Both the position numbers and the translations under genes were made by a program. The notes under the pieces were generated by a model. That model had not been told where the DNA came from and made no database searches. It saw only the letters and a list, made by a program, of their open reading frames with translations. From Brooklawnia sp050943675 (GTDB taxonomy: Bacteria > Actinomycetota > Actinomycetes > Propionibacteriales > Propionibacteriaceae), in the NCBI GenBank assembly GCA_050943675.1, contig JBMNPP010000144.1, positions 1 through 6,859 on the forward strand: DNA of 6,859 bases, in the 5' to 3' direction. Shown here one piece after another: positions 1 to 6,853 of the stretch (positions within the stretch are counted from its first letter, which is position 1; the number at the start of each line of letters is the position of its first letter).

Positions 1-1204
1 GGCCACCGTGTCCACCAACGTCCCACCGGTGAACGGCACGACCTTGCCCTCGGACCCCGGCACCGACACCGTCGTCCCGATCCACGGGTCGCTGGCGCCG
101 CAGGGGAGGGCGCCCATGAAGGTGTGGTGGTGCAGCTCGCCCGCACCGCGGCTGGTGAAGTTGCCGCCGGCGAAGATCTGCCCGTTGTGCGTGACGTTCG
201 AGTCGAAGGTCACGTCGGAGTTGGGGGCCCAGATGGCGCCCATCTCTAGCCCGTTGATCGTGACGGGGTTGGTCACCTGGGACAGGTCGAACATGATGTA
301 GCGCGAGAACGTCTGCTGTGCGCCGGCGGACGACGACCAACCCTCGACGTTCACCTGTCCGAGGGTCGTTGTGCCGTCGGCGACGCGGATGACGAGCGGA
401 GCGGCCGCGGTCGGGACGTATCCCCCGAATTTGTCCTGCTTGATGATCTTGCCCGCGACCTCGCTGTAGTCGAGATAGTTCGGCTGGGTCGAGCTGAACC
501 CGGAGGGGGAGACCATCCCGCCGTCGGTCTGGACCTGGACGCGGGTCGCTAGTTCGGACCCGTACATGGCGAGGAGGCAGGAGTTGGTCTGCTCGACCTG
601 CTGCCCGAGCCCCTCGAAGTAGTCGGCGACCGAGCCGTGCTCGGTCTTGACGTTCCCCTCGAGTGTGGGGTTCGTGGACAGCTTCAGGGCCTCGAGGTCG
701 AGGTTGCCCTGATCGGAGCTGCCGTAGCTGTTGCTGACGCGGAGCCAGTCGCCGCGCGGGCCGCCCTGGAGCCCGTCGATGCTCGCGAGCTTGGCGATCG
801 CGTCGGACACGCCGGGGGACCCTTCATGGCCGGCGTTGGTCACCGCGATGTTGCCGGTGCCGACGAAGGAACCAGCCAGGATGCGGACGGGGTCGCCGTC
901 GACCGTCGGGACGGCGTAGTCCCCCACCCCTGCCACCTTGTGCACCAGGGGGAAGTTCGACGTGGTCGCCTCGATCGAGCCGAATGCGGCGATCGAACCC
1001 TCGATCTCGTTGTTGCCGATCGTCGCGTTCCCCGTGGCGACGATCGAGAACCCGTTGTTGGCGACGAACGGGTTGAAGGTTGTGGTGTCTGCAACCGCCG
1101 GGACGGTAGCGGTCAGACCGCCGGCGACCAGCACGGCCGCCACCGCGGCGGCCAGGCCCTTCCTGAACCGCCCGAATCTCGGGCGCAACAATTCGGGGGG
1201 GCAT
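1..1204 (-). CDS. Choice-of-anchor A family secreted surface protein, 5' part (runs off the window)
   Basis: The minus frame whose codons begin at positions divisible by 3 is open from 1194 to base 1 and reads as a secreted protein. A basic stretch (RFRKG) is followed by an Ala/Val/Leu-rich core and a cleavage site after PAVA, which is a classical Sec signal peptide. The mature part starts DTTTFNPFVANNGF and continues with GNATIGNNEIEGSIAAFG. Further on come NGLEMGAIWAPNSDVTF, NGQIFAGGNF and ELHHHTFMGALPC. This order (N-terminal Asn-Phe-Val, 'evG..avgG' segment, 'APNADv', 'G..iAgn', 'gE.h...F.G') is that of choice-of-anchor A domains, found in extracellular, often wall-anchored proteins. About 400 residues are visible; the C-terminus and any anchor lie outside the window. 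The start is uncertain. AGGAG at 1214-1218 sits nine bases before ATG 1204, but a run of seven C puts that ATG one base out of frame. The only in-frame alternatives are TTG at 1191 or 1188, which lack a well-spaced ribosome site. The family call is made from remembered motifs and is fairly secure; the ligand is unknown. Confidence 0.8.
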
Positions 1205-1213
1205 ACTCTCTCT

Positions 1214-1218
1214 CTCCT
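1214..1218 (-). promoter_or_regulatory. Strong ribosome binding site of the surface-protein gene
   Basis: Read on the minus strand, AGGAG followed by a GA-repeat precedes ATG 1204 by nine bases. It is the best Shine-Dalgarno sequence in the window. It argues that ATG 1204 is the intended start, even though the C run at 1195-1201 breaks the frame as printed. Confidence 0.6.
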
Positions 1219-1261
1219 AGAATTAGTGGCGAGCCCCTCACGGCGGTGACTCGCTCGACAA

Positions 1262-1379
1262 GCACGGCGCGTGCTGGCAGTAGGCTACCGGATGGAAGCC
1301 GTCCGGTTCTCATCGGTGCAGCACAGCGCGTGCTGGCACTAGGCTAGCGGATGGAAGCCGTCCGGTTCTCATCGGTGCA
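1262..1379. repeat. Tandem duplication of a 59-bp unit
   Basis: Bases 1262-1320 and 1321-1379 are two head-to-tail copies of a 59-bp unit with three substitutions (1266/1325, 1280/1339, 1288/1347). Each unit has a GCACG...CGTGC-type inverted repeat (perfect in the first copy), a GGATGG/CCGTCC near-palindrome and, on the minus strand, a TAGCCT hexamer that fits a TANNNT -10 element. The array lies between the broken 3' end of cas3 and the surface-protein gene, 60 bases before its start. It is not a CRISPR array, because the would-be 'spacers' are the same sequence in both units. It may be a duplicated promoter region or simply a slippage product; the sequence does not decide. Confidence 0.85.
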
Positions 1380-3131
1380 GCCCGACACGCTGTGCGGGCT
1401 TCTGCTGGAAGCCGAAGTGTCGATAGAGGCTCCGCGCGCACGTTGTCCTCGCCCACGTCGTATTGACGATGACCAGCCCGCAGCCACCCTCTGACAACTG
1501 TGCACGAACCGCGGCCGCCAAGGCGTCAACTGATTCAAGTGCGGGACTATCGAGGACGCAGATATCAACAGCCAGATCGGCTCTGTATTGCGGGCTTACC
1601 TGCGCGATTGCCTGCCCGTCGCTGACAGACGTGACGGCTGGATAGCCTCTCGAGGCCTCCAGAGATTGAATATCCGATTGACTGCCACGTGCCCAGGCAA
1701 GAGCCAAGCGGGATCGGACCTTGGTCGACAAGGTCGCCGAAACGAGAATTACGGGGATGGCCAATCGACCACACCATCTGAGCAACTCGTCCAGGAACAC
1801 CGACATATAAGCGTCGTAGGAGTGCACCTCGTCGATCACTAGCACGCGGCCCGACAGGCCAGCATGTCGAAGCGCCACGAACTTTGTTCGGGTTGCAGCC
1901 CAGAGAACCTGGTCAATTGTGGCAACTGCGATGGTTGATAGAAGGCCCCGGTAACGGCCGAGCAGCCACTGCGACGGAACGGGCTCGCTGCTCTGCGTGA
2001 CCAATCCGTATTCATTGTCCAGGTCGAACTCGTCTTCGTTCAATCCCGTGATGCGAGCACCCTCAAGACGTTCGACCCAGTCCTCGTTCAGCATCGCCTT
2101 GCCGTGCAGTAGGGCTACCGGCGTACCCGGGTCTGCGTTCTGGGCCCATTTGACAACCCTCTTGTACATCGCGTCCGTGGTCCCTTGAGTGGGCATCGCG
2201 AACGTGACCCCACCCAATCCAAAACGAACGGCGAGCACCTCGGCTGCCGCCAACGCCGCCTCCGTCTTCCCTTCACCCATGGGTGCCTCGATCACCAAAA
2301 CCCCGGGGCGTGCATGTTCATTGCCATTTCGACAGCACTCGCCTGCAGCGGCCTGGGCGGATATCCGAAGCGATCCTGGAAAGCGCGTCTATCGCTCACC
2401 GCTTCGTGAAGATTCCACCGACCGCGAAGGTCAAGGTACTGCCATGCCCGTGCGGCTCTCTCACGCGCCTGCTCCACAGTCGGTTCAACGTCCAGCCCCA
2501 ACCCAGGAAAACCGTCTCCGGAGGCGATCCAGTCAGCCATCATGACGAAACCAGAAACGGCCATTTGGACTCCTCGAGAAACGGGGCCAACTGACCAATT
2601 GTCAAGTGAAATCCCAAACGCGCTGGTGACAGACTCAACCAACAAGTCCTGCGCATTGGTCCAGTTGCTGTCGCCATGGGCCCTCGGTGCGCGAACTGGA
2701 GTTTTGCCGAATCTCCCGTGGTGGCCCTGAATGACAGCACTGAGCCATTCGAGCCCTACGGCCCTGTGCCGCTGCAACGCACGGCGCACGATGAAGGCTC
2801 CTGCATTACCGTGTGGCCAGGGTTTTCCGCGTAACGAGGGCGGGAGAGAGAGCCCCACCATCTGAACCGGCGCCACCAACTCAGGGCTGGCCATTCCCTT
2901 CAACTGAAAGGCGGGCGTCGCCTTCCCGACGTCGTGCAACAGAGCTGCCATCACGTAGAGTTCACGACCCCGACCCGACGTTGCTTCATCCAGAATCCTG
3001 CAGATGTGTTCGCTCGCGAAATCGTCCCAATTCAGCTCCGCCACGGCTGCCTAGTCGAGCAAATGGCCGACCAGACTATGGGGTTGGCCACCAGCCTTGC
3101 TCTTGGCCCAGAATTTCGGGATCGATTGCAT
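1369..3131 (-). pseudogene. cas3: Degraded CRISPR-associated Cas3 helicase-nuclease (type I-E-like)
   Basis: Cas3 is recruited by Cascade to unwind and degrade target DNA through an N-terminal HD nuclease and an SF2 helicase. Translation from ATG 3131 gives FWAKSK...GHLLD, the usual Cas3 opening with its first conserved His (H23). Codon 27 is TAG where Ser or Val is expected, after which AAVAELNWDD continues in the same frame. The HD pair LLHDVGKATPAF is near residue 66, with HGNAGAF and GHHGRFG following. The HD part then runs into TGA at 2292-2294. The helicase continues one frame over: VIEAPMGEGKTEAA (Walker A), PTQGTTDAMYKRV, VIDEVHSYDAY (DEVH box) and VSATL (motif III). It ends at 1369 after VNTT and the odd tail AQRVGLHR. 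The reconstruction totals about 585 residues against roughly 850-950 for the family, so most of RecA2 and the C-terminal domain is missing. No other cas gene or CRISPR array is in the window. It is almost certainly non-functional as printed. The subtype is judged from motif wording only. Confidence 0.93.
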
Positions 3132-3169
3132 GAATTGAGGCTAACTGGAGGCTCTGACATTGTCTGTTG

Positions 3170-3193
3170 TGGGGGCGCCAGGGACAGCCCCCA
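3170..3193 (-). terminator. GC-rich hairpin between the exonuclease remnant and cas3
   Basis: TGGGGGC (3170-3176) and GCCCCCA (3187-3193) form a perfect 7-bp stem around a 10-base loop. It sits about 100 bases past the stop of the exonuclease remnant and about 40 bases before the cas3 ATG. No T run follows on either strand, so it would be a weak or factor-dependent terminator at best. The rest of 3132-3289 shows no gene. Confidence 0.35.
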
Positions 3194-3289
3194 GCCTCGC
3201 TCAGGATCTCGCAGGCATGGCAGGCCCTCATCAGCTGAAGCCGCCTGTTCCTTAGCCCAATTCAGCGACGGACGCGCTCAGACCTGTGT

Positions 3290-4155
3290 TCACCGGGTCA
3301 GACCGACGACCCGAGCAAAAGTCGTGACCGGCATGATCGGGATGGCGTATTCGCGTGCCTTCCTGGCCTTCGACGATTGACTGTTGAAGTCGCTGGCCAC
3401 GAGCAACTCGACCTTCTTGGTCACCCGTGGATGTACCTGCAGGCCACCCCCGGCAGCCATGCCCTCGAGCAGATCGCGGGAGAAGTCTGGATGGTCACCA
3501 GTGAATGCAATGAGGGACCCAGGAGGCGGTAGCGACGTTGCCGGGAACCTGCGAACACGCGCATTGTCCATTGCCTCGGCCAGGTCGGCTGGCTGCAGCC
3601 GCAGCAATTCCGTCACCTTGACCAGGTCGGCGTGATCATCGGCAGCGATGGCGCCGTCGGCATAGGCAACCTGGCATAGCCCGCGGATGTACTCGCGATG
3701 CAGCTTCCGAAGTTGGTGGTTCTTCAGGCCGCGGTCATTCGAGATCCGAGCGAGTTCCCGGATTTCAGCGGCCGACAGGCGCCGGTCTTCAAGTACCCGA
3801 TCAACCAGAGCGAGATAGAGCTCTGCTCCTTGAATCGATTCCACGCGAGGGAGTTGTTTGGTCGTTCGGCCACCCACTGCGTCTGGGTCGCGGAGAGTTG
3901 CTGCCGACTCACCCCGAAGGCGGGCTGCGACTTCTGACGGGCCTGAATGCGGCCAGCGAAGCGCCTTGTTACCTGCCGCCAGGTCAGCCCACGCAGGTAG
4001 TGCCGTAACAGTTGCGCTGTGGCTCGCGCATCGGCCACGGCTGTGTGCGCTGCCTCGTTACGAATACCCACGCTTGAACAGCACGCCTCCAGGGTCTGCC
4101 CGGCCCGCGGGAGGAAGCGGGTGGCCTGCCTCATGGTGCAGATGCCCTGCTGAGA
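3290..4155 (-). pseudogene. Truncated, frameshifted DEDDh exonuclease with BRCT domain (DnaQ / Pol III epsilon-like)
   Basis: In actinobacteria this family joins a DEDDh 3'-5' exonuclease to a middle helical region and a C-terminal BRCT domain, and is thought to act in DNA repair or proofreading. Here the recognisable protein starts abruptly with GICTMRQATRFLP right after an in-frame TGA (4156-4158). It continues through LEACCSSVGI to the ExoIII-like motif AAHTAVADARATAQLL. The upstream half with the DxE motif (ExoI) and ExoII is absent, and the space there is taken by the neighbouring gene. Near 3856-3863 (CGACCAAAC on the minus strand) the frame shifts by one base. The continuation KQLPRVESIQ...LVDRVLEDRRLSAAEI and a TerB-like helical stretch (VAYADGAIAADDHADLVKV) follow. 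The BRCT domain comes next: GSLIAFTGDHPDF, VTKKVELLVASD, SSKARKAREYAIPI. It ends at TGA 3290. With the metal-binding N-terminus gone, it cannot be an active nuclease; the BRCT part could fold alone. Confidence 0.85.
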
Positions 4156-4227
4156 TCAGAAGGCATGCCTGAGCGCGGCACGAACTGACGGGTCAGTGCG
4201 TTCCGGACCCGGTTGGTGCGCGAACTT

Positions 4228-5630
4228 CTACTCCCCCTCGGCCTTCTTTTCAGGCTTGCCGATGGCGGTGGTTCCGTCCGGGGTCACCAAGTACTGGTAC
4301 CCGGCCGGTGATGTCCACTCGAAGTGGCCCGGTACGGGCTGTTCAAGATGCCAACCGCCACGCGTTTTTGCCCGATGAGTGAACCGGGACAGCGGACCCA
4401 GGTTGTCGAGCCTTGTCTGATCTGGTTCACCGGGTGTGTACGGGATCGTGTGATCCATGTCACAACCCGACGCCGCCCTGGTCCCATAAGGAACACGTCG
4501 ACCGGGTTGCGCTGCTCGATCACGAACCGCATCCGATCCGGCACCTCATAACCATCGAACGGGGTGATCGTGGTCGGGTCGATGACTGGCCGGACGATGA
4601 CCTTCGACCCAGCCAGGAACTCCGGCAGCAGTGTGGTCAGCAGGTGGCCCCAGCCCTCGACCAGGGCGATCCCGGCAGGTGGGCAGGCCGGGCCATCGGT
4701 CGTGACCACGACCGGGCCACTGGGGGCCTCATCGGTCAGCGTGGTGCCGCAATCGGCCGGGGTCTTGCCCAGCAGCGCGGGATCAGTGGCGTTGACGTGC
4801 ACCACCAGGGTGTGCGTCGGCAGCGCCTCCTGCCCGAATGCCTGACGCGCGAGGATCCCGACCGCAGCAGCCCGGCGAGCATCCAGACTCTCCCCCACAG
4901 CCCGGTGATCCTCCGGCAGGTTCTGCGCGATCTGGGTCAACGCATGATCAAAACGGACCCCATCGGCTGGACTCAACTGCCCCCACATCCTCACCGACCC
5001 GTGCTCAATCCCCGACACCACCACCCGGCGGTCCCGGACCTTGGCCTGGGCCCGCTCCCAAGCAGCCTCAGGATCGGCTACATCAATCCAGGACTGCAGA
5101 TGCTTCATCACCCAACCGAACCCATGCCGCGCCAACGTGGCCGCGACGCGCTCATCGACCCACCCGGCAGCCTTCTCACCCAGCGCGATGGTGCGATCGA
5201 TGACGTAGTTGACCTGCCAAACCCGCACATCCCCCGCCAGCACTGTTTGCCACAACTTCGGGAACCGGTGCCGCAAATCCAGGGCCTGCGAGATGCGATG
5301 CGCTGCCGACTGCGGAGAGACACCCAGCAGGCCACCGATCTCAAGGCTCAGGAACTCCCCGACCAGCGGGGTGCCCTCATGGCCACCCTCGATCAGGCGT
5401 TCCATACCGTCCAGCACGTGGGTCAGGTCAACTTCGTACAGGTCGGCAGCATGGGCGATCGCGATCAACTGAGCCACCTCAGCACAACGCAATTGCTCAG
5501 TGGCATAACCCAGGGCCTCGAAAGCCTCGGCACTGGTTGCCGGGTGAGCCCAGTCCAGTTCGTCAGGTTCGTCAGGTTCATCGGATGGGTCAAAGTTGGG
5601 TGGGGTAAGGCCCCCGGGGGTGTCCTCCAT
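4228..5630 (-). pseudogene. DUF222 / HNH endonuclease-domain protein (13E12 repeat family), broken by one missing base
   Basis: The N-terminal DUF222 region is complete: AEAFEALGYATEQLRCAEVAQL, ISQALDLRHRFPKLW, VLAGDVRVWQVNYV and DHALTQIAQNLPEDHRA are typical. This frame runs past the conserved RNPVDVF and then reads unrelated sequence to 4284. The HNH part is in the next frame: CDMDHTIPYTPG, NLGPLSRFTHRAKT, GGWHLEQPVPGHFEWTSPAGYQY, ending at TAG 4228. Adding one C at 4490-4491 restores VFPYGTRAA...DMDHT, the usual family wording, and gives about 467 residues, a normal length. I chose ATG 5630 over the longer TTG 5672 because the intervening 14 residues do not look like protein and overlap an AT-rich promoter-like patch. 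Family members are reiterated in actinobacterial genomes. HNH nuclease activity is inferred from the motif (H of DMDHT, N of NLGPL, H of THRAKT); the biological role is unknown. If the missing base is a sequencing error, the gene is intact. Confidence 0.9.
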
Positions 5631-5700
5631 AGAGCCCAGTCTAATCGAATACCTATATGAAACACAAGTCAAAACACCTAGTCAAACAAGTGTTGTCCGA
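5631..5700 (-). promoter_or_regulatory. AT-rich promoter-like region upstream of the DUF222/HNH gene
   Basis: This 70-base patch is clearly AT-richer than its surroundings and lies directly before ATG 5630. On the minus strand it holds two TTTGACT copies (complements of AGTCAAA at 5667-5673 and 5680-5686) 13 bases apart, each resembling a TTGACA -35 box. They are followed by CATATAGGTATT, which could supply a -10. Spacings are not ideal for any single pairing. The direct repeat could equally be an operator. Confidence 0.4.
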
Positions 5701-5747
5701 GTAGGCGATCCCCTGGGTAGGAAGGTGGCCAGGTTCACGAAGGGCCA

Positions 5748-5855
5748 GTGCATCGATTTGGGATGGACACCTCGAAGTTGCTCGTCGAACAGGCGGGGCG
5801 TCTCGGCGCTGTCGGAGGTGGGTCGCACGAGTCAGTGAGTCGGGCAGTCAAATGA
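5748..5855 (+). CDS. Possible small protein of unknown function
   Basis: A short frame opens at GTG 5748, preceded by GAAGG, or at ATG 5763, and closes at TGA 5853-5855. It encodes 35 or 30 residues. From the ATG it reads MDTSKLLVEQAGRLGAV and then a Gly-Ser-rich end, a composition more protein-like than neighbouring frames. It has no recognisable domain, signal peptide or membrane segment. It could be the 5' remnant of a lost gene or a chance frame; I lean towards not real. Confidence 0.2.
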   Translation: MHRFGMDTSKLLVEQAGRLGAVGGGSHESVSRAVK

Positions 5856-6290
5856 AGAAATGACCCCGGTACCGAAAAGAGAAGCGGTAGGCCAGTCCCC
5901 CGCCTTCTGACGGTCCGTTATTTCAGGACTAGCACGGGTTGCCCACCGCTTCATCCACAAGTTTACCTCCACCCAATGCCAACCCACCAAGGCGCGATAG
6001 TTGCGGGCGAAGAGCCGCGGGACGTGGACAGGTTCCGCTCGTGCAGGGCATCCCGATGACGTGTTCCGAGCGAGGAAGTAGTGGAGATTCAGTCCGGCGA
6101 GCCGCTCAACCCTCTGCCGAAATAGTTTCGGTCGTACAGATAGTCCACCCGCTGATCGACAGTGAGGACGGAACCCGCACGGGACTCGAAAACAGAGGAC
6201 CCCCGCAGTGTGCATCACCGCTAACGCGATGAGAGGCGGCGGGGGGACTATGCCATTGACAATACCCTTCGCTCGGGCTCCCATCACGTC
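5856..6290. other. Stretch without a recognisable gene
   Basis: Together with 5673-5747 and 6291-6382 this makes a 700-base gap between the divergent DUF222/HNH gene and the rhodanese gene. A 151-codon open frame on the minus strand (5832-6287) exists, but its product is rich in Arg, Cys, Trp and Pro, matches no family I know, and has no ribosome site. No tRNA, transposase or integrase could be recognised. The GC content is lower and the texture less coding-like than in the flanks, so it may be degraded accessory DNA. Confidence 0.45.
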
Positions 6291-6368
6291 AGCGCGGACA
6301 GCCGGATGCCCGCGTCGGTGATGGAGTGAATGCGTGATGGAGCAGGTGTGATCCCGACTTCCGGGCCA

Positions 6369-6374
6369 TAGACT
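6369..6374 (+). promoter_or_regulatory. Candidate -10 element for a leaderless rhodanese transcript
   Basis: TAGACT fits the actinobacterial -10 pattern TANNNT, and its last T lies nine bases before ATG 6383. Transcription would then begin at or within two bases of the start codon. There is no Shine-Dalgarno-like sequence before this ATG, which agrees with leaderless translation, a common mode in actinobacteria. No -35 box is evident. Confidence 0.4.
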
Positions 6375-6382
6375 GTTCGGCC

Positions 6383-6832
6383 ATGGACTTGCGCAGGCTT
6401 TCTGGCACCTTGTTGATCGCTGCCCTGGTTGGGCTCACTGGTTGCAGCACGGCGACATCAGCGCCGCCAGCGGCCCCGGCCGCCAGCGCGCCGACATCAG
6501 CGCAAGTCACGGCACTCGGCGAAAACCTGGGCGTCGCCGGCTTCGCGTCGCTGGTCGAACAGCCGGGGGTCGTGGTGCTCGACGTGCGCACCGCGGACGA
6601 ATTTGCCTCGGGTCACCTGCCCGGTGCGATCAATATCGACATCAACGACCCCGGCTTCACCGACCAGATCGCCAGCCTCGACGCCGAGGCCACCTATGCG
6701 ATCTATTGCCGTTCGGGCAACCGGTCGCGTGCGGCACTGCAAGAGATGCAGGCAGCGGGCTTTGCCAACCTGCACCACCTGACTGGCGGAATCGGGGCCT
6801 GGCAGTCAGGTGGGCATCCGGTGGTCAACTGA
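6383..6832 (+). CDS. Rhodanese-domain lipoprotein
   Basis: This 149-residue protein starts with a lipoprotein signal peptide: basic residues RR at 4-5, a hydrophobic core (LLIAALVGL) and the lipobox LTGC at 18-21, so Cys21 should be lipidated and the protein held on the outer face of the cytoplasmic membrane. An Ala/Pro/Ser-rich linker runs to about residue 40. A single rhodanese domain follows: VVLDVRTADEFASGHLPGA near 63-82, the active-site loop CRSGNRS with catalytic Cys109, and the C-terminal GGIGAW motif. Such domains carry sulfur as a Cys persulfide and transfer it to acceptors such as cyanide or thiols. The true substrate cannot be told from the sequence. All key residues are present and the length is normal for a one-domain exported rhodanese. 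It is the only plainly intact gene here, with high-GC codon use like its neighbours. It is transcribed away from the others, apparently alone. The ATG is preferred because the signal peptide starts immediately after it. Confidence 0.93.
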   Translation: MDLRRLSGTLLIAALVGLTGCSTATSAPPAAPAASAPTSAQVTALGENLGVAGFASLVEQPGVVVLDVRTADEFASGHLPGAINIDINDPGFTDQIASLDAEATYAIYCRSGNRSRAALQEMQAAGFANLHHLTGGIGAWQSGGHPVVN

Positions 6833-6833
6833 G

Positions 6834-6853
6834 GACTGTGCCCCCGCACGGTC
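6834..6853 (+). terminator. Terminator-like hairpin after the rhodanese gene
   Basis: GACTGTGC (6834-6841) pairs with GCACGGTC (6846-6853) in an 8-bp stem with one G-T pair and a CCCC loop. It begins one base after the stop codon. No T run is visible before the window ends, so a factor-independent terminator is likely but unproven. Confidence 0.5.

Noticed and set aside
824..1204. Minus-strand 126-codon frame from ATG 1204
   Set aside because: Its product is an Arg/Gly-rich shadow; the real protein (signal peptide and anchor-A motifs) is in the next frame.
637..1347. Long plus-strand frame of 236 codons
   Set aside because: It is the antisense of the surface-protein codons and reads as Arg/Gly/Asp-rich low-complexity sequence.
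1262..1379. CRISPR array with two repeats
   Set aside because: The segments between the apparent repeats are near-identical, so this is a tandem duplication, and the unit does not resemble known type I-E repeats.
4413..5660. Plus-strand frame of 415 codons
   Set aside because: It lies wholly antisense to the DUF222/HNH gene, is rich in Arg/His/Pro/Gln, and has no family resemblance; this is usual in high-GC DNA.
6175..6200. tRNA T-arm-like TCGAGTCCC on the minus strand, possible attachment site
   Set aside because: No acceptor, anticodon or D arms could be built around it.
5891..6255. Inverted repeat AGTCCCCCGCC as ends of a small mobile element
   Set aside because: The match is only about 11-13 bases with a gap, does not extend, and shows no target-site duplication; GC-rich chance is enough.
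5832..6287. Minus-strand frame of 151 codons
   Set aside because: Its composition is unusual for a protein (Cys, Trp, Arg and Pro scattered), with no ribosome site or known motif.
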